From contig NZ_RXLQ01000002.1 in NCBI RefSeq assembly GCF_003953935.1, positions 496,001-560,000 on the forward strand: DNA of 64,000 nt, given 5' to 3'. Positions 35,778-44,589 of this stretch are shown one piece after another. The translations under genes and the position numbers were made by a program. The number at the start of each line of letters is the position of its first letter. The first letter of the stretch is position 1. Source of the stretch: Massilia atriviolacea. Its GTDB lineage: Bacteria > Pseudomonadota > Gammaproteobacteria > Burkholderiales > Burkholderiaceae_D. The notes beneath the pieces were generated by a model, which saw nothing but the letters and a program-made list of their open reading frames with translations, had not been told where the DNA came from and searched no databases.

Positions 35778-38231
35778 CTACGCCCGCAAAATGGTCAGCA
35801 TCAGCCACGCCGGCAGTCCGAGGAACAGCGCCACATGGCCGCCGCGTTCGAGCCGGTGCCGCACGTCGATGGCGTGCGCGGGGCGCAGCCATGCCGCCAG
35901 CAAGGTCCCGCTTTCGATGGCCGAGCGCAGCAGCGCCGCGCTGAGCACCACGCCGATGGCCCAGGCTGCCCACCAGAGCGCAAAGGCGCTCAGGTAAGCC
36001 TTCAGCCCGAAGCTGTAGTATTCGCCCAAAGGCCCGCCATACGAAATATGCTGGTGCAGGTGGAAAGCCGGCAGCGCCAGCGCCAGCGGCAGCAGCACGT
36101 ATTTGGCAAACGGATGATCGAGCCGGGTGCGCCGGATCGCCAGCCCGGCTTGCGCATACGCCCGCATCGCCGCGCTTGCGCGCGAACGTTCCGGGGCCGG
36201 CGGCGCGCCAGCGGCAGCGAGCGCGGCCGCCAACTGGTGCGAGTCGGCCAGCGCGAGCGCGTAGCGCCTGCCGCCGGCGAGCCGCAGCGCGATGCCGGGG
36301 CAGGGAATCGGCAGGCGCCACGGCCGCACGCTGTCGATCTCGTCCAGCCCGATGTCGAGGCACTGTCCATCGCGCTGCAACACCAGCTTGCCGGCGGCGA
36401 GCGACGCCTTTGCCGAAAACAGGAACAGCACGCACCACGACGCCGCGCATGGGGCCAGGAAGAGGGCGGCGAACAGGCGCACCTGCATCAGCGTATTGGC
36501 GCGCAAGGCGTCGTCGAGCAGGATCGCCGCGCCAAGCCAGAGCAGGCTGGCGCGCGCGAAGACATGCAGGGCGCCGGAAGCGATCCTGGCGGCCGGCGGC
36601 AACACCGCCACGTCGACCGGCTGCGTCATCGATCCGGGCCGCACTGCCAGCGGGCGCCATGCCGGCAGGATGGACCATGCCGCCAGCAGCAGCAGGAAAG
36701 CGGCGGCGGCCAGCCCGACCCAGTCGCCCCAGAGGACCATCAGCGTGCGCGGCGGGATGCCGACCGGGACGTCGGCGATCACCAGCGTGCGTTCGCCCAT
36801 GCGCGTGCCGGCAAGCACGCTGCCGCTGGCGTCGATGGCCGCGCTGAAGCCGTTGGTGGTGGCGCGAAACTGCGGCAGGCGCGTTTCGATGCTGCGAAAC
36901 GCCGCTGCCGCCTGGTGCAGCTCCGCGCCCAGCGGATTGGCGGTAAACCAGGCATCGTTGGACATGGTCAGGATCGCCTGCGCCCCGAGCCGGGCGCCGT
37001 CGATGGCCAGGCCGGTATCGACATCGTCGAGGCAGATCAGGGGCAGCACCGGAATCTCGCGCCCGTCGGCCAGGCGCAAGGGAAACACCCGTGCCCCGTT
37101 GCCGGCCCGCCAGTCGCCGGTCCACGGCAGCGCGCGCCGCAAGCGCGGCCCGTCCAGCCAGGCCGGCACGTACTCGGTGAGCGGGAACAGGCGCGTCTTG
37201 CGGTAGAACCCCAGCAGGCCGCTGCCGGGCTGCACGAAGGCGGCGGCATTGTATTCGCCGGCGCTGTCGCGCTCGTAGGTGCCGAACACGAAGGGCACGC
37301 CGGCGGCATTGACGATGTCCAGGATTTCGCGGTCGAAGTCGGCGCCCGCTTCGCTCTTCGGATTGCCGAAGGTGGTCGGATACGCGGTCTCGGGCCACAG
37401 CACCGCGTCGGCGCGCTGGCGCACCACGGCGTCGTAGCTCATCGCAAAATGCGTATCGAGCACCTCGCGCACCACCTCGTAGGTGCCCCTGTCCTGGCGC
37501 TGGCGTTCGTAGGCGACGATGTTGGTCTGGATGACCCCCACCCGCAGCGCTTGACCCGACGCTTGCGGACTGGCCGACAGCACCGCCGCACCGTAGCCGG
37601 CCAGCAGCAGCGGCGCCACGGCGGCGGCCGCGAGCGGCCTGGCGAGCGCGCGCCAGCCCTGCTTGCGCCGCGCCAGCGCCGCATTGAGCGCTTGATTGGA
37701 CAGCAACAGCAGCAGCGTCAGGCCGGCGGTGCCGCCCACGTCGGCGCCCTGGCGCAGCAGGCGCGACGGATACAAGCCGTGGCCGAGCGTGTCGCCGAGC
37801 ACGCCGGGCGCCAGCCTCTGGGTCGCGACCCAGGCCGCCGCGCCGGCCAGCGCGGCCAGCACCGCCCCATAACGGCGCAGCGTGATGTGGCGCACCAGCG
37901 CGAAGACGATGAACTGGGGCTGGAACAGCGGGGCGGCGAGCAGCAGCAGCGCCAGCCCGGCGGCCGCGCCGACCTGCACGTACAGGCCGAGCGCGCTGCC
38001 GAACCAGGCGAAGGCGGCCGCCGTGTAGGCCAGCGACATCAGATAGCCGCGCAGCAGGGTCGCGGCCAGGGTGGGACTGGCGTCGAGCGCGCGCAGCCAC
38101 GGCACCAGCAGCATGAAGCCGAGCACCCAGGCGGCGCCGCCGCGCACATACAGCGCCACCATGGCCGCGCTGGCGAGGATGGCGCCGCCGCTGCGCCACG
38201 ATGGCCTCGACCACAGCGACAGCGCGCTCAT
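35778..38231 (-). CDS. Lnt-like membrane acyltransferase/nitrilase with C-terminal extension
   Basis: An 817-residue membrane protein. The first 210 residues hold several membrane segments (FMLLVPWLRALDASPTLAAT region; LALLLLAAPLFQPQFIVFAL; GGTAGLTLLLLLSNQALNAA). Next is a nitrilase-fold domain (VGVIQTNIVAYERQ) with the triad Glu281 (LWPETAYP), Lys345 (FYRKTRLFP) and Cys400 (LICLDD). This is the layout of apolipoprotein N-acyltransferase. Lnt is about 510 residues; here roughly 300 more follow, with four or more further membrane helices and a small soluble part. The catalytic Cys is followed by Leu-Asp instead of the usual Tyr-Glu, so it is probably a paralogue with its own acceptor and not the housekeeping Lnt. 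Its start overlaps the preceding gene's stop. Confidence 0.75.
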   Translation of the reverse strand: MSALSLWSRPSWRSGGAILASAAMVALYVRGGAAWVLGFMLLVPWLRALDASPTLAATLLRGYLMSLAYTAAAFAWFGSALGLYVQVGAAAGLALLLLAAPLFQPQFIVFALVRHITLRRYGAVLAALAGAAAWVATQRLAPGVLGDTLGHGLYPSRLLRQGADVGGTAGLTLLLLLSNQALNAALARRKQGWRALARPLAAAAVAPLLLAGYGAAVLSASPQASGQALRVGVIQTNIVAYERQRQDRGTYEVVREVLDTHFAMSYDAVVRQRADAVLWPETAYPTTFGNPKSEAGADFDREILDIVNAAGVPFVFGTYERDSAGEYNAAAFVQPGSGLLGFYRKTRLFPLTEYVPAWLDGPRLRRALPWTGDWRAGNGARVFPLRLADGREIPVLPLICLDDVDTGLAIDGARLGAQAILTMSNDAWFTANPLGAELHQAAAAFRSIETRLPQFRATTNGFSAAIDASGSVLAGTRMGERTLVIADVPVGIPPRTLMVLWGDWVGLAAAAFLLLLAAWSILPAWRPLAVRPGSMTQPVDVAVLPPAARIASGALHVFARASLLWLGAAILLDDALRANTLMQVRLFAALFLAPCAASWCVLFLFSAKASLAAGKLVLQRDGQCLDIGLDEIDSVRPWRLPIPCPGIALRLAGGRRYALALADSHQLAAALAAAGAPPAPERSRASAAMRAYAQAGLAIRRTRLDHPFAKYVLLPLALALPAFHLHQHISYGGPLGEYYSFGLKAYLSAFALWWAAWAIGVVLSAALLRSAIESGTLLAAWLRPAHAIDVRHRLERGGHVALFLGLPAWLMLTILRA

Positions 38232-38905
38232 CGGCCGGCACGCGCCGCGTCGCTGGCGGCCGGAATCGCAATGCGGCGGATCGGCATGCCGGGCGGCGCC
38301 AGTTCCGGTGGGACGACAAGGTTCTTGGGCATCTCGATCGGCTTGTTATTGGCATCGAACAGTTGAAAATCGGGCGCGAACATCAGGATCGCCTCGATGC
38401 GCTGGCCGTCGTCGGTGGCTTGATGGTGGCGCACATACCCCTTCGGCAAGGCAAAGTCCTCGGGCACCGCCAGCCCCACCAGCGGCGGACTGGTTCCCGG
38501 CGGCGTAAAGGCGCCCAGGCCCGAATGCACACCTTGCTGGTGCAGGCGTTCGATCACCTGGGCCATGCTGGGATTCTCGCCGCGCGCGACGTAGCTGGAC
38601 AGGTCGCGCGTGGGGTCGGCATCGCCCTCGCCCTGGGGCGCCGGCGCTGCGGGGGCGGGCGCGGGGACCGGGGCCGTGCCCGCCAGCGGCCGATCGGCCG
38701 GCGCAGGCGGCGGCGCCACGGAGGCGGCATCGACGCGCTCGGCCACGGGGCGGCCCGGCGTCCATAAAAGAAACAGCGCGGCGCCGCAGGCAATCGCCAG
38801 CAGCACCACGATGACGGCACGGCCCCGGGAGGGCCGCCAGGCGCGTCCGGCAGCGATGTGCTCGCTGCCGGACGGCGCCGGCCGGGAACGCGCAGGCGTC
38901 TCCAC
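38228..38905 (-). CDS. Single-pass membrane protein, function unknown
   Basis: A 225-residue protein I do not recognise. A short cytoplasmic N-terminus is followed by one membrane helix (AVIVVLLAIACGAALFLLWT, about 30-49), a Pro/Ala-rich linker of 50 residues and a periplasmic domain of about 120 residues (NPSMAQVIERLHQQGVHSGL to VVPPELAPPGMPIRRIAIPA). The domain ends with a proline-rich stretch. The stop overlaps the start of the Lnt-like gene by ATGA, so the two are coupled and probably work together at the membrane. It could be a substrate, a partner or an adaptor of the acyltransferase. Confidence 0.65.
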   Translation of the reverse strand: METPARSRPAPSGSEHIAAGRAWRPSRGRAVIVVLLAIACGAALFLLWTPGRPVAERVDAASVAPPPAPADRPLAGTAPVPAPAPAAPAPQGEGDADPTRDLSSYVARGENPSMAQVIERLHQQGVHSGLGAFTPPGTSPPLVGLAVPEDFALPKGYVRHHQATDDGQRIEAILMFAPDFQLFDANNKPIEMPKNLVVPPELAPPGMPIRRIAIPAASDAARAGR

Positions 38906-38922
38906 GGATCGGCGCCCGCTGC

Positions 38923-40011
38923 TTACGGCGTTGCCGGATTGTAGGCCGAGACGGCCCAGCCTATGCGCTCATGCCCGTACTGGTTCCAGATCGGGTTCTT
39001 GCCGCCGCTAAACGAGGTATAGCGCGGCGCGCCGCTGCCGGTGGTGCTGCCGAACAGGCCGGCGCTGATGGTGCTGCCGTTGTAGGTCGGGTGGACGTCA
39101 TCGGACTGGATGTAGTCGTAGCTGCTGCTCGCCGACACGAAGTGGGTATTGGCATCGCGGATGGTCGAGCGCAGGCTCGAGGTGATGCGGTTGACGTAGC
39201 TGGCCTGGCTCTCGCCGTTGACGTAGCGGATCGCCTCGGCGTCGACCATGCCGTCGCCGTTGCTGTCGTAGTCGGCCGCCATGTACTGCGCAAAACTGTC
39301 GGCGCACTGGAAGCCTTTTTGACGCGCCACGTCGCACATCATGAAGTTCATCCTGGCCAGCGCGGGCAGGAAGGTGTCCTGCATCTTGACCGTGGCGCCG
39401 CTGGTCGCATCCTTGCAGCTGCTTTGCGTATTGTCGACCGCATAGCCGGGGTAATGGATGTTGGAGATGATCTTCAGCTTGACGCCGGCATAGGCGTTGG
39501 CGTTGATGTAGTCCATGGCCGCCGTCACGTATTTCCTGCAGCTGTTTTCGGCGGCGGTCAGGCCGCTGTAGTTGCAGGTGCCGGTCTGGCTCTTGAAGGC
39601 GGAGCGCGCCTGCAGGGCGTCGTTGCCGCACATTTCGAAGGTGACGACGCGCGTGTTACTGGCCTGCATGTACGAGCGCTCGGCCACGATCTTGTTGTTG
39701 TAGACGTCTTCGGCGACCGCCCCGGACTTGGTGCGGCGCACGCTTTCGATGTCCGCGCCCCACTGCGCCGACAGGTATTCGGCATGCACGGTCGGGCCGG
39801 AATACTTGGCCGCGTTGCTGACCGAGCCGTTATAGCCGGCATAGATCGAGTCGCCGTACGCCACCGAGCGGTACTTGGTGGCGGTGCCGGCGCGGTCGAT
39901 GGTCCACGAGGCGTTCTGGGTCAGGGTACTGGCGCTGGCCTGGGAACTGGCAGCGAGGAAGGCGAACAGCGGTAACAAGGTGTACAAAGAACGACGAAAG
40001 CGAATGCTCAT
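38923..40011 (-). CDS. Secreted SGNH/GDSL-type hydrolase
   Basis: A 362-residue exported protein with a clear signal peptide (LYTLLPLFAFLAASSQASAS). SGNH blocks are visible: the nucleophile Ser55 in VAYGDSIYAGY, the GND of block III in FEMCGNDA (Gly129, Asn130) and the Asp/His pair in SDDVHPT (His307). Such enzymes cleave esters of lipids or polysaccharides. A calcium-loop-like DSNGDGMVDAE lies at about 249-259, resembling an EF-hand or dockerin loop and unusual for this family. Several Cys residues could form disulfides. The gene faces away from the riboswitch locus and seems to stand alone, 17 bases after the start of the 225-aa protein gene downstream of it. Confidence 0.8.
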   Translation of the reverse strand: MSIRFRRSLYTLLPLFAFLAASSQASASTLTQNASWTIDRAGTATKYRSVAYGDSIYAGYNGSVSNAAKYSGPTVHAEYLSAQWGADIESVRRTKSGAVAEDVYNNKIVAERSYMQASNTRVVTFEMCGNDALQARSAFKSQTGTCNYSGLTAAENSCRKYVTAAMDYINANAYAGVKLKIISNIHYPGYAVDNTQSSCKDATSGATVKMQDTFLPALARMNFMMCDVARQKGFQCADSFAQYMAADYDSNGDGMVDAEAIRYVNGESQASYVNRITSSLRSTIRDANTHFVSASSSYDYIQSDDVHPTYNGSTISAGLFGSTTGSGAPRYTSFSGGKNPIWNQYGHERIGWAVSAYNPATP

Positions 40012-40096
40012 GAAGCGTCTCCTTATAGTTGGACCCGTCCGTCAGGCGCGCCATGCCGGCAATCCTGAACGCGGGCATCCCAATGTATTTCAATTA

Positions 40097-40132
40097 CGAA
40101 CAATCGTGCTAATTAAGCATTCGTCTTGTTCG
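40097..40132. promoter_or_regulatory. Inverted repeat CGAACAA-N22-TTGTTCG, candidate operator
   Basis: Two 7-base arms flank an AT-rich centre that itself contains TGCT-AATTA-AGCA. It lies in the AT-rich gap between the divergent SGNH hydrolase gene and the cobalamin riboswitch. It could be an operator for either gene. The regulator is unknown. Confidence 0.3.
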
Positions 40133-40261
40133 AAAACTATCGCAAACGGGTAATTTTGTTGTAAATCCGCAGTGCGGGTCGCGACAGCACCATCCCGCTG
40201 GCTGGTGCCGGAAAGATGTGACAAACATGCTTTCCTGAATGTAGAATGCGTCCCGATACGT

Positions 40262-40448
40262 GAATGGTGCCCTCCCGCCTGTCGGCTGGAGGGTGAAACG
40301 GGAAGCCGGTGACGCACGGGATTTTCATCTCATGCCAGTCCGGCGCAGCCCCCGCTGCTGTAAGCCTGACGACGCTGATCGAACGCCACTGTGCACCGCA
40401 TGGGAAGGCAAGACCAGGGAAGGATGAAGGCGAGCCAGAAGACCGGCC
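40262..40448 (+). ncRNA. Cobalamin riboswitch (plus strand) upstream of TonB receptor
   Basis: A canonical aptamer: GGTGCCCTCC pairing with GGAGGG, then GTGAAACGGGAAGCCGGTG, CCGGCGCAGCCCCCGCTGC with TGTAAG, CGCCACTGTGCACCGCATGG with GAAGGC, and the B12 box AGCCAGAAGACCGGCC at 40433-40448. About 200 bases follow before the receptor start. They contain a GC hairpin (CAACGCCC..GGGGTTG near 40467-40487), with a T run at 40503-40508 that is too far away for a textbook terminator. Cobalamin is expected to repress the receptor. Confidence 0.95.
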
Positions 40449-40650
40449 AGTCACGATACGCGCGCAACGCCCGGGGTGTGGGGTTGCCTGCTATGTGTTC
40501 GTTCTTTTTCTGTGTTGCCTATGCAAGCGCACGCCGCCGGCGTCCGTGTTTCCGTTCGCCCTGCGCGCGGTACGGGCCATGGCGACTGCGTGCGCGTTGG
40601 CGAACCTAACCGCCGGGCGACCCGGCCAATTCACTACGTCAGACGCTTTC

Positions 40651-42750
40651 ATGATCCTCTCCAGCCAAGCCAGTTCCACTCCCATCCGCCCCATCGCCGC
40701 CGCCATCGCACTGCTGTGCGCCCCGGCCGCCTGGGCCCAGCAAACGGCGATCATGCCGGTCGTGACCATCCAGGCGGAGTCGGGCGAGGGACTGGGGCTG
40801 GCGCGCCAGGTCGCCACGGCCAGCCGGCTCGGCCTGGAGGCGCGCGAGCTGCCGGCCAGCGTCGAGTCGCTCGGCGCGGCGGCGATCGAGGCGCGCGGCG
40901 ACGTGCTGCTCAAGGATGCCGTGACCCGCAGCACCGGCCTGACCGACATCAGCTCGCCCGGCAACGGCATCGCCTATGCGGCGCGCGGCTTCAGCGGCAA
41001 CAGCGCCATCGCGCTCCTGGAAAACGGCCAGCGCCCGCAGGTCGGCTCGGGCACGGCGACCACGCCGTCCGATCCGTGGGGCTACGACTACATCGAGGTG
41101 CTGCGCGGGCCGGGCTCGGTGGTCCACGGCAGCGGCACCACCGGCGCCACCATCAACGCGGTGCGCAAGGCGCCCACGCGCGCCGGTGCGCTCGAGGCGA
41201 TGGCCGGCATCGGCGCCGGGCGCGCGCTGCGGGCCGGCGTCGGCGCCAGCGGCGCGCTGGGGCAGGGCGGGGCGTTTCGGGTGGATGCCTCGGCCGGCCG
41301 CAGCGACGGCCTGATCGAGCGCGGCGACGCGCGCCACGCCAAGCTGCTCACCAGCGCCGCCTTTGCGCTGGCGCCGGGGCTGGACCTCGACCTGCAGCTC
41401 GACCATGCGCAGCAGAAGCCGCAGCGCTATTTCGGCACGCCGCTGGTCGATGGCGGCCTGTCGCGCGCGCTGCGCAGGCAGAACTACAATGTGGGCGACG
41501 CCGACATCGAATTCAACGATTCCAAGGCGCTGGCTCGCCTGAGCTGGCGCGTGACGCCGGCGCTCACGGTCAGCGACGAACTGGTGTACATGAAGGCGCG
41601 CCGACACTGGCGCAATGTGGAATCGTATTTCTACAATCCGCAGGCCAGGCTGGTCGAGCGCAGCGACTACATCGCCATCGGCCACGCCCAGGAGCAGGCC
41701 GGCAACCGGCTGGAGGCGCGCTGGGACGCCGGCGCGAACCGCCTGGTGGCCGGCTGGGAAGCGGCCGCCATCGATTTCACCCATACCAATAATGCGCCCT
41801 ACGGCGGCGCATCGAGCGTGGCCCCGACCGGCTTCGACCCGGGCCGTTTCGACAGTCCCGACCCGCTGCGTCCGAACTTCCGCACCGATACCGTCAGCCA
41901 CGCGGTATACGCGGAAGACGCGTATCGGCTCAGCGAACGCCTGCTGCTGCTGGCGGGGCTGCGCCACGACCGCTACCAGGTCGCGCGCACCAGCCTGCAG
42001 GGCGCGGCCGGTTTTGACGCCACCCTGCAGTCGACCGCCGCGCGCCTGGGGCTGACCTGGACGCTGGCGCCAGACACTTCGCTCTACGGCCAGTTCAGCA
42101 GCGGCAGCGATCCGGTCACCAGCCTGCTGTCGCTGAACCTGGCCAACAGCCGCTACAAGCTGACCCGCTCGCGCCAGCTGGAAACCGGCGTCAAGCAATC
42201 GCTGGCCGGCGGCAAGGCCGAGTGGACGGCGGCCCTGTACCGCATCCGCAAGGACGACATCATCACGCGCGACCCGGCCAACCCGGCGCTGTCGATCCAG
42301 GGCGGTTCGCAATCGTCGCGCGGCGCCGAAATCAGCGCCAGCGTGGCCCTGGCGCCGGCCTGGCGCCTGGAAGGCAACGCCGTCTATACCGACGCGGCGT
42401 TCGACACGCTGGTCGAGAGCGGCAATGTCTCGCGCGCCGGCAAGCGTCCGTCCGATACGCCGACCTCCTCGGCCAACCTCTGGCTCAGCTACCGCGCCGC
42501 CGGCTGGCGCGGCGGCGCCGGTGCGCGCTACGTCGGCGAGCGCTTCATCGACAACGCCAATACGCAATCGCTGCCGGCCTACACCACGCTCGACGCCAGC
42601 GTCGGCTGGCAGGCCAGCCGCCACGTGCTGGTGCAGCTGAACCTGCGCAACCTGGCCGACAGGCTGTACGCCAGCACCTCGTACGGCGGCAGCCAGTACC
42701 TGCTGGGCGAGCGGCGCCACGCCGAGCTGACCGTCCAGTGGCGCTATTGA
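40651..42750 (+). CDS. TonB-dependent receptor (siderophore-type fold) under cobalamin control
   Basis: A 699-residue outer-membrane receptor. Its signal peptide is PIAAAIALLCAPAAWA. The plug has LPASVESLGAAAIEARGDVL, ARGFSGNSAIALLENGQRPQ and VLRGPGSVVHGSGTTGATIN, and the barrel ends LTVQWRY. By wording the plug and barrel are those of TonB-dependent siderophore receptors, not BtuB. The cobalamin riboswitch in the leader shows that the bacterium treats it as a cobalamin-responsive gene, so corrinoid or cobalt-chelate uptake is inferred. The start at 40651 is the Met before the signal peptide; no strong ribosome site is visible. Its end overlaps the convergent radical SAM gene by 7 bases. Confidence 0.87.
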   Translation: MILSSQASSTPIRPIAAAIALLCAPAAWAQQTAIMPVVTIQAESGEGLGLARQVATASRLGLEARELPASVESLGAAAIEARGDVLLKDAVTRSTGLTDISSPGNGIAYAARGFSGNSAIALLENGQRPQVGSGTATTPSDPWGYDYIEVLRGPGSVVHGSGTTGATINAVRKAPTRAGALEAMAGIGAGRALRAGVGASGALGQGGAFRVDASAGRSDGLIERGDARHAKLLTSAAFALAPGLDLDLQLDHAQQKPQRYFGTPLVDGGLSRALRRQNYNVGDADIEFNDSKALARLSWRVTPALTVSDELVYMKARRHWRNVESYFYNPQARLVERSDYIAIGHAQEQAGNRLEARWDAGANRLVAGWEAAAIDFTHTNNAPYGGASSVAPTGFDPGRFDSPDPLRPNFRTDTVSHAVYAEDAYRLSERLLLLAGLRHDRYQVARTSLQGAAGFDATLQSTAARLGLTWTLAPDTSLYGQFSSGSDPVTSLLSLNLANSRYKLTRSRQLETGVKQSLAGGKAEWTAALYRIRKDDIITRDPANPALSIQGGSQSSRGAEISASVALAPAWRLEGNAVYTDAAFDTLVESGNVSRAGKRPSDTPTSSANLWLSYRAAGWRGGAGARYVGERFIDNANTQSLPAYTTLDASVGWQASRHVLVQLNLRNLADRLYASTSYGGSQYLLGERRHAELTVQWRY

Positions 42751-43808
42751 GGCGGCCGGAATCCGGCCGGTGCGGATGCACGCGCCGGGTGCGGCTGCCA
42801 GAACAGGGGCACGTCCCGGTGCGACTGCCCGGCGAGCCAGTCTCCTGGGTTGATTACCTGCGGCGCGGCCGGTCGGCGCAGTTCGTCCAAGGCCCGGATG
42901 GCCAGGGCTGTGATGCCGGGAAGCGTCGTCAGGGCGAAGGCGTTCCACAAGGACTGCAGGTCTGCATGACTGCCCGCGTATCCCAGCGCGAACCGGTCAT
43001 GGAACCCATGACACACCGGAACCAGTTTGCCATCGGTATCCATGACGAGCACCGGCACCGCCTGCGCTGGCAGCGCGTCGGGCGGAGGCGGGGATGCATG
43101 GATCAGGGCCGGGCAACGCAGGATCGTGTCGCGATGGATGAGGTCCAGACGGATATCGATCGCTGCTTGCAGCAAGGCGCCCAGCAGCGCCACCGTTGCA
43201 TACAGCAGCAGGCGAGCGTCGTCGTTCAGCAATGCCTCGCGCGGCAGGGCTGCCGCGCGGCCGGCCGGTTCGACCAGATGAAATGCGATCCCGCGCGCTC
43301 CCCAGCAGGCTGCGTTCGCGGCCAGCTGCTCGATGTCGTCGACATTCGCCGTCGTGACGCCGCACGCTACCCACACGCACGCATCCGCATCCGCCAGGCG
43401 CCGCACCGCATTGGCCGCACCCTCGTATGCGCCCGTGCGCTGGCGCATATGGTCGTGCTGGGCCACCAGGCCGTCGATGCTGACCGTAACCGTGTCGGCA
43501 TGGCGCAAGGTGGCAAGGTCTTTGCGGGTGCGGCAAAGGAGCCCGTTTGTCACCACCGATGTGCTCATGCCGAGGTCGGCGCCATAATGCAGCAGCGACG
43601 CGAGTGCGGGGTACAGCATCGGCTCGCCGCCCGACACGGCCAGCGCCCGGTAGCCCCAGCGCGCTGCCTGCGCCATGACGGTGCGCGCAAGTTGCGGCGA
43701 GAGTAACTCCGTGGCCTGAGGCGAGCTGTTGGAATAGCAGTGCAGGCAGCGCAAGTTGCACCGTTTTAATGGGTGCAGGTGAAACACCGATGACGCGTCG
43801 CCGTGCAT
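42744..43808 (-). CDS. Radical SAM protein with partial SPASM/Twitch-like C-terminus
   Basis: A 354-residue enzyme. The [4Fe-4S] motif CxxxCxxC is C17-NLR-C21-LH-C24, followed by the SAM-binding GGEP (AVSGGEPMLYPALASLL), a VTNG strand and SIDG. The C-terminal part has DTDGKLVPVCHGFHDRFALG, which resembles the Twitch/SPASM pattern of peptide-modifying radical SAM enzymes, but only two late cysteines are obvious (ILRCPAL and PVCHG). It lies 15 bases after a 105-residue protein gene, almost certainly co-transcribed. That layout is typical of ribosomal-peptide maturation, although the peptide substrate is not proven. The subfamily is not recognised. Confidence 0.85.
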   Translation of the reverse strand: MHGDASSVFHLHPLKRCNLRCLHCYSNSSPQATELLSPQLARTVMAQAARWGYRALAVSGGEPMLYPALASLLHYGADLGMSTSVVTNGLLCRTRKDLATLRHADTVTVSIDGLVAQHDHMRQRTGAYEGAANAVRRLADADACVWVACGVTTANVDDIEQLAANAACWGARGIAFHLVEPAGRAAALPREALLNDDARLLLYATVALLGALLQAAIDIRLDLIHRDTILRCPALIHASPPPPDALPAQAVPVLVMDTDGKLVPVCHGFHDRFALGYAGSHADLQSLWNAFALTTLPGITALAIRALDELRRPAAPQVINPGDWLAGQSHRDVPLFWQPHPARASAPAGFRPPQ

Positions 43809-43823
43809 GTCGCGCGCGCGATC

Positions 43824-44141
43824 TCAGCGATAGATATTCAGGTGCATCCGGTAGCGGTCGGGTTCGACGATACCGCGAGGGAAAATGCGGTAATCCTTAA
43901 GGCCCGTGACCATCGGGATAATCGTCCCCAGTTCCCCAAGCTGATCCCGCGTGAGATAGCCCCGTACCGAAATCGTATCGAGCTGGGCTGGGATTCCATA
44001 TGGGAACACGTCGTCGATTTCGATCTTTTTGTCGGAAAAGGAGGCGATCAGGCGGGCGAGCTGGATGATTTCGTTCTTGTCGAGCTGTTTGGATAAGCGT
44101 TTGCTCAGTGTCTCTTCGATAACGTTCGCATCCGTCGTCAT
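43824..44141 (-). CDS. 105-aa protein paired with radical SAM enzyme
   Basis: A protein of 105 residues that I do not recognise. It is charged at the N-terminus (IEETLSKRLSKQLDKNEIIQ), with a middle part rich in hydrophobic and Gly/Pro residues (DDVFPYGIPAQLDTISVRGY) and a Tyr/Arg-rich C-terminus (LKDYRIFPRGIVEPDRYRMH, then LNIYR). It has no signal peptide and no Cys. A good GAGGAG ribosome site precedes the start at 44141. It is directly upstream of the radical SAM gene. It may be a precursor or substrate, a recognition partner, or a folded accessory protein; its predicted folded length argues that it could be more than a short leader peptide. Confidence 0.7.
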   Translation of the reverse strand: MTTDANVIEETLSKRLSKQLDKNEIIQLARLIASFSDKKIEIDDVFPYGIPAQLDTISVRGYLTRDQLGELGTIIPMVTGLKDYRIFPRGIVEPDRYRMHLNIYR

Positions 44142-44277
44142 GCTGATCTCCTCGTGAGGACTGCAGATATGTCATGTGTGCCATGGATTGACAATCCATC
44201 GTACGGGCGTGAAGCAGGAATGTCCAAACGTATCTGCCTTTCCTATCATTAGTGCGTGGTTCCCGGTCGAAGACTGT

Positions 44278-44589
44278 TTACGCACTGCCGGCGCGCTCGA
44301 CGACGAGGATGCGCGCCTGTCCCAGCGGATGCGCGCTGTGGGCGTCGCCCTCGGCGGCATAAAAAATGTCGCCCGCGCGCAGCTGGGCCACCAGCTCGCG
44401 CCCGTTCTCGCGGTAGTGCATCGCCACCTCGCCGTCGAGCACCGCGAAGACTTCCTCGCCGTCGTTGACGTGCCAGGGGTAGGGCTGGTCGGTCCAGTGC
44501 AGGCGCACGGTGGCGTCCCGCATAACGGCAAGCGCCAGCGCATCCCAGGCGCGCGCCGCCGTGTAGTCCCTGCTGCGCACGATGTTCAT
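44278..44589 (-). CDS. Small cupin protein
   Basis: A 103-residue single-domain cupin. The two histidine-bearing motifs are partly visible: WHVNDGEEVFAVLDGEVAMH for motif 1 and GDIFYAAEGDAHSAHPLG for motif 2. Cupins of this size bind a metal and often act as sensors or small enzymes; no substrate can be assigned. Its start at 44589 overlaps the preceding DJ-1-type gene by ATGA, so both are translated together. The pair is divergent from a GlxA-type regulator, which probably controls it. Confidence 0.8.
   Translation of the reverse strand: MNIVRSRDYTAARAWDALALAVMRDATVRLHWTDQPYPWHVNDGEEVFAVLDGEVAMHYRENGRELVAQLRAGDIFYAAEGDAHSAHPLGQARILVVERAGSA

Noticed and set aside
35514-38366. A 950-residue plus-strand frame
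   Set aside because: Antisense to the Lnt-like gene and the toxin 5' end; Arg/Gln-rich low-complexity composition.
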